Both the position numbers and the translations under genes were made by a program. A model generated the notes under the pieces. The model was given only the letters and a program-made list of their open reading frames with translations, made no database searches and was not told the origin of the DNA. Shown piece after piece: positions 43,446-52,601 of a stretch of 64,000 nucleotides of DNA (positions are counted from its first letter, which is position 1; every line of letters begins with the position of its first letter). The stretch is from Candidatus Limnocylindrales bacterium (GTDB taxonomy: Bacteria; Moduliflexota; Moduliflexia; Moduliflexales; JAUQPW01), in NCBI GenBank assembly GCA_035559535.1, contig DATMBG010000040.1, forward strand, positions 62,001 to 126,000, in the 5' to 3' direction.

Positions 43446-43537
43446 GGCTAACAGGCAGTTCCCCTGCGAGCGGAGCGAGCCGGGTGTACCTTCAGGGTTT
43501 GTGAGTGCGAAGCAGAGCACCTCACAAACCAAGTTAT
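43446..43537 (-). other. Possible attC site 4 (right end clear, left end uncertain)
   Basis: The minus strand ends GCCTGTTAGCC with GTTAGCC at 43452-43446, 45 bp before the HNH start, the usual cassette spacing. Upstream lies a hairpin GGTTTGTGAG/CTCACAAACC (about 43494-43528). The matching outer RYYYAAC box is not convincing (CAATAAC at about 43537). Confidence 0.4.
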
Positions 43538-43867
43538 TGTATAGTTTCTGGATAACTCCACGACGTTGGAAGGCTCCCCGGGTCTCTATGCGGCAGCAGG
43601 CTCTCTGATTTGAGGTCGCTCGCCGGTGCCAGGACCTCCCACATCGTCCTTTGTCGGATTATATTCCATACCTAAATTCTTAACAAGTTTTTTCTGCTAT
43701 TTTATCTTCTTCTTTCTGTATATCCTGTCAGGTAGAAGATGATCTGGAAAACTATGTCACTTCAGGAGAATACCTTAGGCTCAATAGCTCTCCAATCTTA
43801 CAAACCTCCTTTGAGACTCGTTTAATGGAGTTCAGGTGCTATCTGGAAAAGATAAAACCGGGTTTAT
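43538..43867. other. Intergenic region at the array end
   Basis: No firm gene. A 27-codon frame on the minus strand (43669 to 43586, MEYNPTKDDVGGPGTGERPQ and on) might be a further tiny cassette gene, but nothing else supports it. The half near 43680-43867 is AT-rich and featureless. Confidence 0.3.
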
Positions 43868-46666
43868 CTATCGGAAGAGGATATTCCATCCCCCGTCCTT
43901 AGGTCGCCAGGTTGCCAGGTCTATACTTCCATTTCCATCATAGTCGGCGGGTACAGGAATATCTCCCGGTTGACCCCCTGGAATTACCTGGGAACCGCCG
44001 CCGGAGAAAAGGATATACCAGTTTGCCTCCCCGGGTCGCCAGACTGCTATATCTGCCTTTTTATCTCCATCGTAATCGGCGGGTACGGGAATATCTCCCG
44101 GCTGGCCATGCCGGGTGATTAAGAAGCCACCGGTAGAAAGAAGAATATACCAGTTTCCCTCATCGGGTCGCCAGACTGCTATATCGATCTTCCCATCTCC
44201 GTCATAGTCCGCCGGTACCGGCGTATCCCCCGACCGACCCCATTGAATACTTATGGGATTTTTAGTATCTGGGGACTGGATGGTCCATTTACCCAGAGAT
44301 GGTCTCGAAAAGGGCGTAGGGTTGAAGGTGGCCAGATCCAGGATTCCGTTTCCGTCATAGTCTCTAGGAACAGGAACATCTAAAGCATCTCCAAATTGGA
44401 AGATTTGAGTCGCACCCTGAGAACTTAAGATATACCAGATGGCTTCGGAGGGTCGGAATACGGCAAAGTCTGCCTTTCCATCCCCATCATAATCCCCGGG
44501 TACGGGTCGATCTCCCAATATCCCCCAGGGCTGAATGGTAAGAAAACCGGTACTTCCTAAAACATACCAGTTTCCTTCCCGGGGTCTCCACACGGCAATA
44601 TCCGCTTTTTGATCCCCATCGTAATCTTGAGGTACCGGGATATCTCCGAAGATCCCCCAGATCAAAAGAGGATTTGATATGGGAATCGGGCTCAAGTTGA
44701 AGTTTTGGGTTAGCAGGTTACCGTCAGGGATCGTGACAGTACTCGGGGTTGAAGTCTGATAGCCTGGTGCCGAAGCGATCAGGGTATAAGTCCCTGGTGG
44801 TAGAAGTCGGGAGTAATTTCCGGTTTCATCCGTGGTGGTTTCAAAGGTATGGGTTCCATCATCGGCCATAATACGGGCTCCTGCAAGGGGGCCACTTGAA
44901 ATAGTATCGGTAACTACTCCTTGCAAGGTACCCTGGGGGGGTGGGGTACACGAAGGAAATCGGAAAGTACCTATACGGGTATGCCAGCCTGTTTTGCTGG
45001 TGGTTGGGTAGTATTCATTGGTATACCAGAAGGTGCAATCGTCTAGGGGATCAACGGCCAGCATTGAGTAATCCCCCCAACGGCCAGAAAAATCCTTTTG
45101 TGAACCATTTCCTGTCATAAGCACCGCTTCACCTCGAAACAATCCGTTGGGTGGATCGGTGGCGAGTCGACCTGCGTATCGGATGGAAGGAAAAGTTGTC
45201 GTACTGGAAACGCTATATCCGACGGCGAGGTTCCCATCCTTATCCATGGCCGCACTTCCCATCCAACGATGGTTGGTATCAGGGGCAAAGCTGGCCTGTT
45301 CCTGGATGAAAAAAGATCCACCGGGGAGGTTACGACGTATCTCATAATAACGAACTCCAGCATGGTTTTTATCTACATCTACAGTATGATTAACCACCAG
45401 CGATTCATGGGTACCAAAATTTCGATACTGTAAGCGGAACATCAACCGGTCCGAGATAACCGATAATTTTGCGTTTGTCCCGGGTTGGGGAATACAAAGA
45501 TCTCGGGGATTTGCCGAAGACGTACACAGAAAAACAGGATCAAAAGGAGCCGTGATAAGAGGGCTTTCAGGCCTTTCGATAAAGGTAGATCCGGCGGGAT
45601 TGAGAAAATCAGCATGAAACTCAAAGATCCTCAAAGCATCCCCGGGGGCTCCTGCTTCATCGGCTACACCGACAACGAAATAGTTGGGCGTACCGGCCGG
45701 TGGAGGGGAACCATCCAGATCGGCAGGAAGCATACCAAGTAAGGAAGGATCTAAAGAGTTCAAATCAAAATAAATAAAGCCGGCATCCGGGTCCCCTGCC
45801 AGCATTTTGGTCCGATCTAAAGCAAACACCCCTATACTGGCATAGGGACCAAAAAAGGGATCGAACTGATTAACAGTCATGTAATAACCATCCGGCCATA
45901 CTCCTAATTTGGGATAATCGTTAAACTTGTTATTGGGCATAATAAAATCATATCGAAAGTAAGCTCCCGTTGGATCATTGGTTTGAGAAATTGCAATACA
46001 CTCATGGTAGGGTGGTACATCAATGGCACCGGGTGTAAGAAGAAAAGCGAATTGACTGATCAACCACCGATCGGCCAGGGGATCATAGAGAACAATGGGA
46101 TCTCCTTGATCTACCGTCTCACAGACCCCTCCAAAACCGGCAAACAATAAACTAATCGGAAAAGGACCGAATAAAGAGAGTCCTGTTTGTTTATCAAAAA
46201 CTTCGATGAGTGTGTTAACAGCCTGAACATAATGCCTGGGACCTACATCTCCGTTGGTATCGGGCGGAAGACTTCCAAGTCCTATAACTGCCAGATTATC
46301 TGCATTACTGATTCCTTCAAAGCTCTGTAGGGGAGCCGGCATGAGATTAAGAAACAATTCACGTTGAACTACCGGATCCCCGGATGGGGCCAACCTGTTT
46401 TCAACCAGGGGCAATCGATAGATCGGAATCTCACGGACCTTGTTTTTCCCCCCGGTCCCGGGTTTAGGCAAAATCGGTTTGAGATGGCGAATCGGTGGGG
46501 ATATATCGAAATGAGCAGCATACCCTACCCGGGGAACCAGATTCTTTTTTACAAGATTTTTCTCTACCTTCTCTTCTATGGGAGGACGTTGGGCATAGCC
46601 CGGAATTAAATAAGCACTTATAGCCAGAAAAACCAACAAAGTTAGAACAAAAGACCAGACTTTCAT
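43868..46666 (-). CDS. Secreted FG-GAP/VCBS-repeat protein with carboxypeptidase-regulatory-like domain
   Basis: 932 residues with a signal peptide (1-25, ending GYAQ). Residues about 110-570 form a large uncharacterised domain with beta-propeller-like strands ([26 protein letters not shown]). Residues about 590-670 are a carboxypeptidase-regulatory/PEGA-like beta-sandwich ([34 protein letters not shown]). Residues about 687-932 are six roughly 40-46-residue repeats of the form [22 protein letters not shown], each holding a DxDGDxxxD calcium-binding loop. Such proteins are exported and often bind polysaccharide or surfaces. It is monocistronic. The repeat DNA is itself near-identical between units. 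Confidence 0.88.
   Translation of the reverse strand: [932 protein letters not shown]
43871..44662 (-). repeat. Six tandem coding repeats of about 130 bp
   Basis: The units encode the [14 protein letters not shown] repeats of the FG-GAP protein. Units 1, 2, 4, 5 and 6 are very similar; unit 3 is the most diverged and has a small insertion. Confidence 0.8.
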
Positions 46667-46804
46667 ATTTTATCCCTGTTTGGTGTAGAGAGGTTAAACC
46701 AAATGACTATCCAGAAGGGATCCTTCTTTTACCCCTGCTACAGTTTGTATGGTGGTTCAGTGTAAGCCTCCAGTGAGTTCACAAGATGCATTGATGTTAT
46801 TAAA

Positions 46805-47656
46805 TTATTTAATGGCTCCCTCGGTTAAACCCTGAATAATATAACGTTGTAAGATCAATACAATAACCAGCAGAGGGGCACTGGCGATGATACTCCCTGC
46901 TGAGAGTTCACTGAAGTGAATATCATAAGGGGTAATCCAGTCAGAGATGGCTGGTGTGACAAGCCTGATATTAAAGACTCCCAGAACCTTAGCGAACATA
47001 AGTTCATTCCAGGAAGTCAGAATGGCAAAAATAGCCGTTACCGCGATCCCTGGAGAAGAAATGGGGAGGATGACCCGGGTCAAAGATTGAAGCCGTGTGC
47101 ATCCGTCTACCCGGGCTGCTTTTTCGAGATCTAAAGGTACACTTTCGAACAGGCCTTTTAAAAACCATATCACTAAGGGAAGGAGAAAGGCACTAAGAGC
47201 CAGAATAATCCCCAGATGGGTATCGATAAGTCCAAGCTTGCGGATGATAATGAGTAAAGGGATGAGCATGGCAATTCCCGGCAGCATATAGAGGATCATT
47301 AAGGAAAAGTAAAGGGTATTCCTGAAGGGGAATCTCAATCTGGCAATGGCATAAGCGCCTAAAGTACCTGCAATTAAGCAAATTGCCGTTGTTGTAAAAG
47401 AAACAATGGCGCTGTGATAGAGGGAATTCACGAATTTCTCATCCTTCAGAACAAAGTTATAAGATTCTAGGGTTAATTTTTTTGGAAGGATGGGCGGGGG
47501 GTAGTTGTATAGATCCAGCTCTTTTTGCAGACTGGTTAATATCATCCAAACATAGGGAAGCCATATCAGGAGAAGCATGCCTATAATTAGGCCGTAAACC
47601 AAAAGTTTTCTCCCCTTTTCAAGGTAAAGATATTTTGTTTGTTCACCTGAAAACAT
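46805..47656 (-). CDS. Carbohydrate ABC transporter permease, MalG family
   Basis: 283 residues, six membrane helices. The EAA coupling loop is present as EKAARVDGCTRLQSL with ILP following. The sequence ends YIIQGLTEGAIK, the common C-terminus of MalG/UgpE-type permeases. With the MalF-type partner (53 bp upstream), the Tat-exported binding protein and the MalK-type ATPase it completes an importer of the CUT1 class for oligosaccharides or sugar derivatives. It is last in the operon. Confidence 0.95.
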   Translation of the reverse strand: MFSGEQTKYLYLEKGRKLLVYGLIIGMLLLIWLPYVWMILTSLQKELDLYNYPPPILPKKLTLESYNFVLKDEKFVNSLYHSAIVSFTTTAICLIAGTLGAYAIARLRFPFRNTLYFSLMILYMLPGIAMLIPLLIIIRKLGLIDTHLGIILALSAFLLPLVIWFLKGLFESVPLDLEKAARVDGCTRLQSLTRVILPISSPGIAVTAIFAILTSWNELMFAKVLGVFNIRLVTPAISDWITPYDIHFSELSAGSIIASAPLLVIVLILQRYIIQGLTEGAIK

Positions 47657-47709
47657 GTGAGTAATAACTACACGGCCATGAAGCCACCCAGACCGTAAAA
47701 TCTTTGTGG

Positions 47710-48648
47710 CTAGATGGCCTTCCTTTCTCTAAAAAATCGATGCATTAAAATAGCCAGGATCACCACGATAAAAGTAACCCAATAGGCGATGGAAGCCCCA
47801 TAACCCAATCGCAGCCAATCGAAGGAGGTCTTATAGGCCAGGAAGTACAGCATGAAGGTAGAATCTGCAGGTCCCCCTCCCGTCATGGCATAGACCAGAT
47901 CAAAAGTTAACAGAGAGAAGACGATCAAAACAATGGAAGCAGCCAGGATGGTGGGTCTGAGATGGGGAAGAATGATATACCTGAAACGTTGAATCGCGTT
48001 GGCTCCGTCGATCTTTGCAGCCTTGATCTGGTCCCGGTTCAGGTTTTGTAATCCGGTTAACAGAATAAGGGTGACCAGAGGAACGAATTTCCAGAGATTA
48101 ACGAAGGTAATAGTGTAGAGGGCATAGGCCGGATCTCCCAGGAACTGGATCGGCTCCCGGACAAGACCTAAACTGAGTAAGGCATAGTTCACGATGCCAT
48201 AGTTTGCATGGAAGATCCATAGAAACATGACCGATACAACAATGGGAGAGATGGCCCAGGGAACCAGCAGAGAAGTTTTATACAAGGCTTTTCCACGTAT
48301 CGGCTCATCCAAAACCAGGGCCAGGATAAGAGAAATAGTTATACCCAATATGAGGTTTAAAAGGAGATAAATCAGGGTGTTTTTCAAGGAAATGGCAAAT
48401 CGCTGATCCTCAAAGATCACCAGATAATTCCTAAAGCCCACATAGGTTCGGGTCATTTCCTGAATATCAAAATTCGATAAGGATAACACAAAGGAATAGA
48501 TCAAAGGGTAGAGGATGAGGACGGCTATGAGGATTAGAGAAGGAAGGAGAAGGAGAAAAGCGAATTTTCCTTCACTCATTTGTCTTCTATCGGCCATCTC
48601 TTGTTCATTATTTTTTAGGGATATTGCCCATGAATCGTAGGTTTGCAT
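47710..48648 (-). CDS. Carbohydrate ABC transporter permease, MalF family
   Basis: 312 residues with six membrane helices after a cytoplasmic N-terminus. The EAA loop is KAAKIDGANAIQRFRYIILP (written in full, 20 residues). Starts at 48648 or 18 codons later (MADRRQ) are equally possible; no clear Shine-Dalgarno site decides. It pairs with the MalG-type permease encoded 53 bp downstream and lies 307 bp after the binding-protein gene. Confidence 0.94.
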   Translation of the reverse strand: MQTYDSWAISLKNNEQEMADRRQMSEGKFAFLLLLPSLILIAVLILYPLIYSFVLSLSNFDIQEMTRTYVGFRNYLVIFEDQRFAISLKNTLIYLLLNLILGITISLILALVLDEPIRGKALYKTSLLVPWAISPIVVSVMFLWIFHANYGIVNYALLSLGLVREPIQFLGDPAYALYTITFVNLWKFVPLVTLILLTGLQNLNRDQIKAAKIDGANAIQRFRYIILPHLRPTILAASIVLIVFSLLTFDLVYAMTGGGPADSTFMLYFLAYKTSFDWLRLGYGASIAYWVTFIVVILAILMHRFFRERKAI

Positions 48649-48955
48649 AGGACTTAGAAAGTTTACTCTTGTTATAGTTTTGGGTCTTTACCTGCTGTTA
48701 ACCCGGGCTTTCAAAGGCAGGTTTTTAGGAAAGGTTTTTAGGAAAGTGTTTGTTCCTGGGTTCCCTTCCCTGACCTTTCTACACCCTAGCAGGGTAAATC
48801 ACTTTGCCCCAAAATTCCCATCCTTGGGATAGGCAGGTCAGGGTAGAGGCCTGTTCCCCTTCCCTCTTAAACCTAAAAACCTACCTTTATAAGGCCGGTT
48901 ATAAAGGGTAATCTTTCCAGAACGAATAACCTCCAAAACAGATTTTGGACAGCCT
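48649..48955. other. Spacer inside the ABC operon
   Basis: No gene. It contains a 13-bp tandem direct repeat (GGTTTTTAGGAAA twice, about 48720-48745). The length may allow differential expression of the binding protein over the permeases. Confidence 0.45.
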
Positions 48956-50359
48956 TTAAGCTTTCTCTCTGGAGATGATTTCTTCACATTTTTTCTGGGC
49001 TGCTTCCATAGCCTGTTCCGGGGTTTGTTGGCCAAGCAGAGCTTTTACAATGGCCGGTTCGATGGTATCTATCAACTCCTGATGGGCGGGTCGGATCATT
49101 CGGTCGTAGTCGTATTTCCACTGTTCCAGGGTTACTTTGACATGTTCCATGTCTTTCACACGGTCGTCTTGATGATTGGAATAGTAGCAGGGCATTCCGC
49201 CGCCGGACTTTTCGTAACCATCTAGAATAAGGGCCACTTGAGGCTCATAACTGGAGAGATATCGAATGAGTTGCCAGGCCACCTCTTTTTTCTTGCTGGT
49301 CTTGGGTACCACATAACCTTCCACAGATTCTACCGTACCGGATCGAACCACCCCTTCGTGTCCCGGAATCAGAGCAACTCCTCCGATATTGAGCAACTTG
49401 GTTCCAGGTTCTCCGTTCTCCCACTGGCGATAGGTCTCGCCGTAGTAGATGGTATGTCCGACCTGTCCCTGGACCCATCGTTTATTGCTGACACTATCGG
49501 CTACATCCTTGGCAGCCGATGCAGGCATGTACTTGAGGATCTCAACCATATCTTTGAGCCCTTTAATCACTCCCTCGCTGGTAAGCTGGATTTTACCATC
49601 CGGCGCGGTGAGTTTGCCTCCGTTGAGATGGGTAAAGACGCAAAATTGAACAAAGTTATATCCCTGTCCGAATCCCACATCAAAACCGTAGGCATTCCCC
49701 TTTTCATCGGTATGGATCTTCTTGACGTTTTCCAAAAATTGTTCGTAGGTCTCAGGAACGGTGAGTTTATGTTTATCGTAGAGGGCCCGGTTGTAGTGGA
49801 GAATCATAACCTTGGCAAATCTGGGCAATCCGTAGACAACCCCCTTATAACTGGCTCCTCCCGGGGCCCCCGGTAGCATATCTTCCAGGACTTGTTGGGG
49901 GATCTCGGCACCTGGAATCTCACTGAGAGGGGTATAAAAATTTCGCCATTCCGCAGTCCAGGCAGACCATGTATAGGCAACGTCATACAAATGGGTTCCG
50001 GAAATGTACATGTTAGCGAGCTTATCATGCATACCGAAGAAAGATCCTTCATCCAATCTGACCTTGATTCCGGTTTCTTTTTCCCATTTTCTTACCCACC
50101 GGGTAAAACCTACGACATATCCGCTGGGTTGAAACATGGTAATTTCTTTTACATTGGTCTTGGCTGCAACTTCTTTGGCTGCTTCAAAAAGCTCCGCCTC
50201 AGAGGGTAAAAATTTGGAAGCACTGACCGGTTTGGGCCGGGGTAATCCACTCCATGCCGCTAAAGCCGCTGCCCCGGCTCCTATTTTAATTCCTGTCTTG
50301 AGAAAATCCCGCCTGGACATCTGAGAATCTGGATTGGGATTAAAAATATTTTCTGGCAT
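48956..50359 (-). CDS. Tat-exported extracellular sugar-binding protein (family 1)
   Basis: 467 residues. The twin-arginine signal MSRRDFLKTGIKIGAGAA starts at residue 14, so translation may begin at 50359 or at that methionine. The mature chain has the family-1 solute-binding pattern: EITMFQPSGYVVGFTRWVRKWEK, then YDVAYTWSAW, then YGLPRFAKVMILHYN, then GQVGHTIYYGETYRQWENG. It delivers the substrate to the permease pair encoded downstream; Tat export suggests it folds in the cytoplasm. The substrate is unknown; the neighbouring dehydrogenases suggest a sugar or polyol. Confidence 0.94.
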   Translation of the reverse strand: MPENIFNPNPDSQMSRRDFLKTGIKIGAGAAALAAWSGLPRPKPVSASKFLPSEAELFEAAKEVAAKTNVKEITMFQPSGYVVGFTRWVRKWEKETGIKVRLDEGSFFGMHDKLANMYISGTHLYDVAYTWSAWTAEWRNFYTPLSEIPGAEIPQQVLEDMLPGAPGGASYKGVVYGLPRFAKVMILHYNRALYDKHKLTVPETYEQFLENVKKIHTDEKGNAYGFDVGFGQGYNFVQFCVFTHLNGGKLTAPDGKIQLTSEGVIKGLKDMVEILKYMPASAAKDVADSVSNKRWVQGQVGHTIYYGETYRQWENGEPGTKLLNIGGVALIPGHEGVVRSGTVESVEGYVVPKTSKKKEVAWQLIRYLSSYEPQVALILDGYEKSGGGMPCYYSNHQDDRVKDMEHVKVTLEQWKYDYDRMIRPAHQELIDTIEPAIVKALLGQQTPEQAMEAAQKKCEEIISREKA

Positions 50360-50371
50360 AGTTTATGTCTG

Positions 50372-50441
50372 TTGTCCGTTGCCCGTTATCGGTTATCTAT
50401 AGGCCGTGTACCTGTTGTAACCGACAACGGGCAACGGACAA
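50372..50441. repeat. 24-bp inverted repeat between the ATPase and binding-protein genes
   Basis: Left arm TTGTCCGTTGCCCGTTATCG plus GTTA (50372-50395) and right arm TAACCGACAACGGGCAACGG plus ACAA (50418-50441) match at 23 of 24 positions across a 22-nt loop. There is no T-tract on the minus strand beyond ordinary sequence. It may stabilise mRNA ends or partly terminate. Confidence 0.7.
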
Positions 50442-50443
50442 TT

Positions 50444-51538
50444 TCACCTGATGGCTATTCCGGTCTCCTTATCAAAGAGATGGGACCTGGTTTTATTCAA
50501 GGTCAGATAGACCGTATCTCCGACCCGCAAAGGAAATTCCGGTGTTGTATAAAGTACAAAGGGGGTTGAATGGACCAGGACTTCTACAATATTCTCTTTG
50601 CCGACAGGTTCTATCACATTCACAACGGCAGGAAGGAACTCATTGCCAGATCCTTTTTCCCTGAAAAGGCTTATATCTTCTGGTCGTATTCCAAAAATGA
50701 CCTCCTCGGTCTTTTTCCTTTTCAGAAGGGCCTCTTTTTGGGACTCTGTAAGGGTTATTTTCAGATTCTCCCCCTCAAAAAAGAGATGAGGATGGATTTC
50801 TCTGATCTTTCCAGGGATCATATTCATGGAAGGACTTCCGATAAAACCTGCTACAAAGAGATTAACAGGTCGATTATAAATCTCAAAGGGGGTATCATAC
50901 TGAAGTAACTCTCCTTCATTAAGGACTGCGATTTTATTTCCCATGGTCATGGCTTCCTGCTGATCGTGGCTCACGTAAATAAAAGTAGTTTTGATCTCCT
51001 GATGCAGCTTTTTAATCTCCAACCTCATGTTGGCTCTGAGTTTCGCATCGATATTACTTAAAGGCTCGTCTAAAAGGAAAACCCCAGGATTTCGGATCAA
51101 AGCTCTACCGAGGGCTACACGCTGGCGTTGACCTCCTGAGAGTTCCCGGGATTTTCGGTGGAGCAGGTCCCCAATACCTAACATGGTGGCTATTTTTTTG
51201 ACCCTTTCGGCAATTTCACCTGGGGGAACTTTTCTGAGCTTAAGGCTAAATCCGATATTTTCCGCTACCGTCATGTTAGGATACAGGGCATAACTTTGAA
51301 ACACCATGGCCACATTTCGTTTGTTGGGAGGGACCCAGTCCACCGGTTTATCATCAAAGTAAACATGCCCCGAAGTCTGCTGTTCCAGACCCGCTATGAT
51401 TTCCAGAGTCGTGGATTTTCCACAACCGGAAGGACCTAACAAGATCACAAAATCGTGGTCCTCAATTTCAAGGTTGAGATCTTTAACGGCCACAACCTCT
51501 CCAAAACGTTTATGAATGTTTTCTAACCGGACTTTAAT
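50444..51538 (-). CDS. Sugar ABC transporter ATPase, MalK/UgpC family, with a probable ATT start
   Basis: 364 residues if translation begins at the ATT at 51538. AGGAGGTGA lies 7 bp upstream of it, and only from there does the protein include the expected N-terminal strand and A-loop, IKVRLENIHKRFGEVVAVKD, whose aromatic residue stacks on adenine. The first conventional start (GTG at 51493) would remove these. Walker A is GPSGCGKST, the signature LSGGQRQRVALGRAL, Walker B FLLDEPLSNIDAKLR. The C-terminal about 120 residues are the TOBE-type regulatory domain. It energises the CUT1 importer encoded downstream. Confidence 0.93.
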   Translation of the reverse strand: MKVRLENIHKRFGEVVAVKDLNLEIEDHDFVILLGPSGCGKSTTLEIIAGLEQQTSGHVYFDDKPVDWVPPNKRNVAMVFQSYALYPNMTVAENIGFSLKLRKVPPGEIAERVKKIATMLGIGDLLHRKSRELSGGQRQRVALGRALIRNPGVFLLDEPLSNIDAKLRANMRLEIKKLHQEIKTTFIYVSHDQQEAMTMGNKIAVLNEGELLQYDTPFEIYNRPVNLFVAGFIGSPSMNMIPGKIREIHPHLFFEGENLKITLTESQKEALLKRKKTEEVIFGIRPEDISLFREKGSGNEFLPAVVNVIEPVGKENIVEVLVHSTPFVLYTTPEFPLRVGDTVYLTLNKTRSHLFDKETGIAIR

Positions 51539-51637
51539 GGGTGATTCACCTCCTATGTTAGGCTAAAGGGTCGTAAAAAATTAAAATCAAAAATTAAATA
51601 TGAAGTCAAGGATTAAAAGTGAATTCTGAAAAAATAC

Positions 51638-51666
51638 TTGACAGGATTCGGTTTCCTGGATACATG
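51638..51666 (+). promoter_or_regulatory. Weak candidate promoter in the divergent region, toward the SDR gene
   Basis: TTGACA (51638-51643), 17 bp, TACATG (51661-51666). The -35 box is perfect, the -10 box poor. The 236-bp spacer between the divergent ATPase and SDR genes must hold both promoters. Confidence 0.3.
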
Positions 51667-51672
51667 ACAGAT

Positions 51673-51774
51673 AAGTTTTCCTAAAAAATCAAAACAGGAA
51701 ACAAGAAATAAAAAGCGAGCAGGAGGCGATAACCTCTTGTTTCTTATCCCTTGCTTTTTGCTTCTTGTTTTACC
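51673..51774. repeat. Gene-junction inverted words upstream of the SDR gene
   Basis: AAAACAGGAAACAAGAAATA (from about 51690) on the left is opposed by CTTGCTTTTTGCTTCTTGTT on the right (51749-51769), which ends directly before the start codon at 51775. No Shine-Dalgarno site is present, so the arm occupies its place. Confidence 0.5.
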
Positions 51775-52533
51775 ATGAAGCGGCTGGAGAATAAAAAAGC
51801 CATTATCACCGGAAGTGCCAGAGGGATTGGGAAAGCCATTGCCCGGAAGTTTTTACAAGAGGGGGCCCATGTTTTTCTGGTGGATATTCAACAGGAAAGG
51901 CTCCTGAAAACCAGGGATGAACTGGCTTCTCTGGGTGGAGAAGTACAGGTCTATACCGCCGATGTTTCGCAAAAAGCTCAGGTTCAGAGTCTTGTAGAAA
52001 CCGTTCTAAAAACATGGGGGGAGGTAGACATTCTGGTCAACAATGCAGGAATCGCCATTGTAGAGAATTTCCTGGACCTCAAAGAAGAAAATTGGGATCG
52101 CACCTTAGACGTGAATCTTAAAAGCATGTTTTTAGTCTCCCAACTTGTTGCCAGGGACATGGTCAAAAAAGGTCGAGGGGGAGCCATTGTGAACATGGCC
52201 TCCACCAATGGACTCCTGGGTGAGGCTGGACTGGCCCATTATAATGCTTCCAAGGCAGGAGTTATTCTCCTGACCAAAACCTTAGCGATTGAGTTAGCTC
52301 CTTATAACATTCGGGTCAACTGTGTATGTCCAGGATTTATAAAAACAGAACTGGCGGCGGAAGCCGGATTTAACGACACTTTTATCGCGGAATATGTAAA
52401 AAAGATTCCCTTAAACCGACATGGAAAACCCGAAGAAGTTGCCAATGTTTTTGCATTTCTGGCCTCGGATGAGGCTTCTTTTATTACAGGAGCTTCCATA
52501 GTCATCGACGGGGGACAGATTATTAAGGAATAA
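51775..52533 (+). CDS. Short-chain dehydrogenase/reductase (SDR)
   Basis: 252 residues from the ATG at 51775. The classical SDR pattern is complete: TGSARGIGKA for NAD(P) binding, NNAG, the serine in VNMASTNG, and the catalytic YNASK. The Asp at the end of strand 2 (VFLVDIQ) suggests NAD rather than NADP. It begins a plus-strand set with an M20 hydrolase and a Gfo/Idh/MocA dehydrogenase, divergent from the sugar importer, so it probably oxidises the imported sugar or a polyol. No ribosome-binding site is visible. Confidence 0.93.
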   Translation: MKRLENKKAIITGSARGIGKAIARKFLQEGAHVFLVDIQQERLLKTRDELASLGGEVQVYTADVSQKAQVQSLVETVLKTWGEVDILVNNAGIAIVENFLDLKEENWDRTLDVNLKSMFLVSQLVARDMVKKGRGGAIVNMASTNGLLGEAGLAHYNASKAGVILLTKTLAIELAPYNIRVNCVCPGFIKTELAAEAGFNDTFIAEYVKKIPLNRHGKPEEVANVFAFLASDEASFITGASIVIDGGQIIKE

Positions 52534-52534
52534 A

Positions 52535-52586
52535 AAAGCCAGGAGCCGGGAGTCCGGAGTCAGAGGAAATTTTGGCTTCTGGCTTT
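52535..52586 (+). terminator. Terminator-like hairpin between SDR and M20 genes
   Basis: AAAGCCAGGAGCC (52535-52547) pairs with GGCTTCTGGCTTT (52574-52586), 12 of 13, followed by GGGTTTTTCTTT. Confidence 0.5.
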
Positions 52587-52601
52587 GGGTTTTTCTTTAT
52601 A

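Noticed and set aside
41274-43867. Integron integrase gene near the attC-like sites
   Set aside because: No tyrosine recombinase motif or long frame of suitable size is present in either direction.
49238-49876. 212-codon open frame on the plus strand
   Set aside because: It is antisense to the Tat-exported sugar-binding protein, whose family motifs are clear; the frame is a codon-bias shadow.
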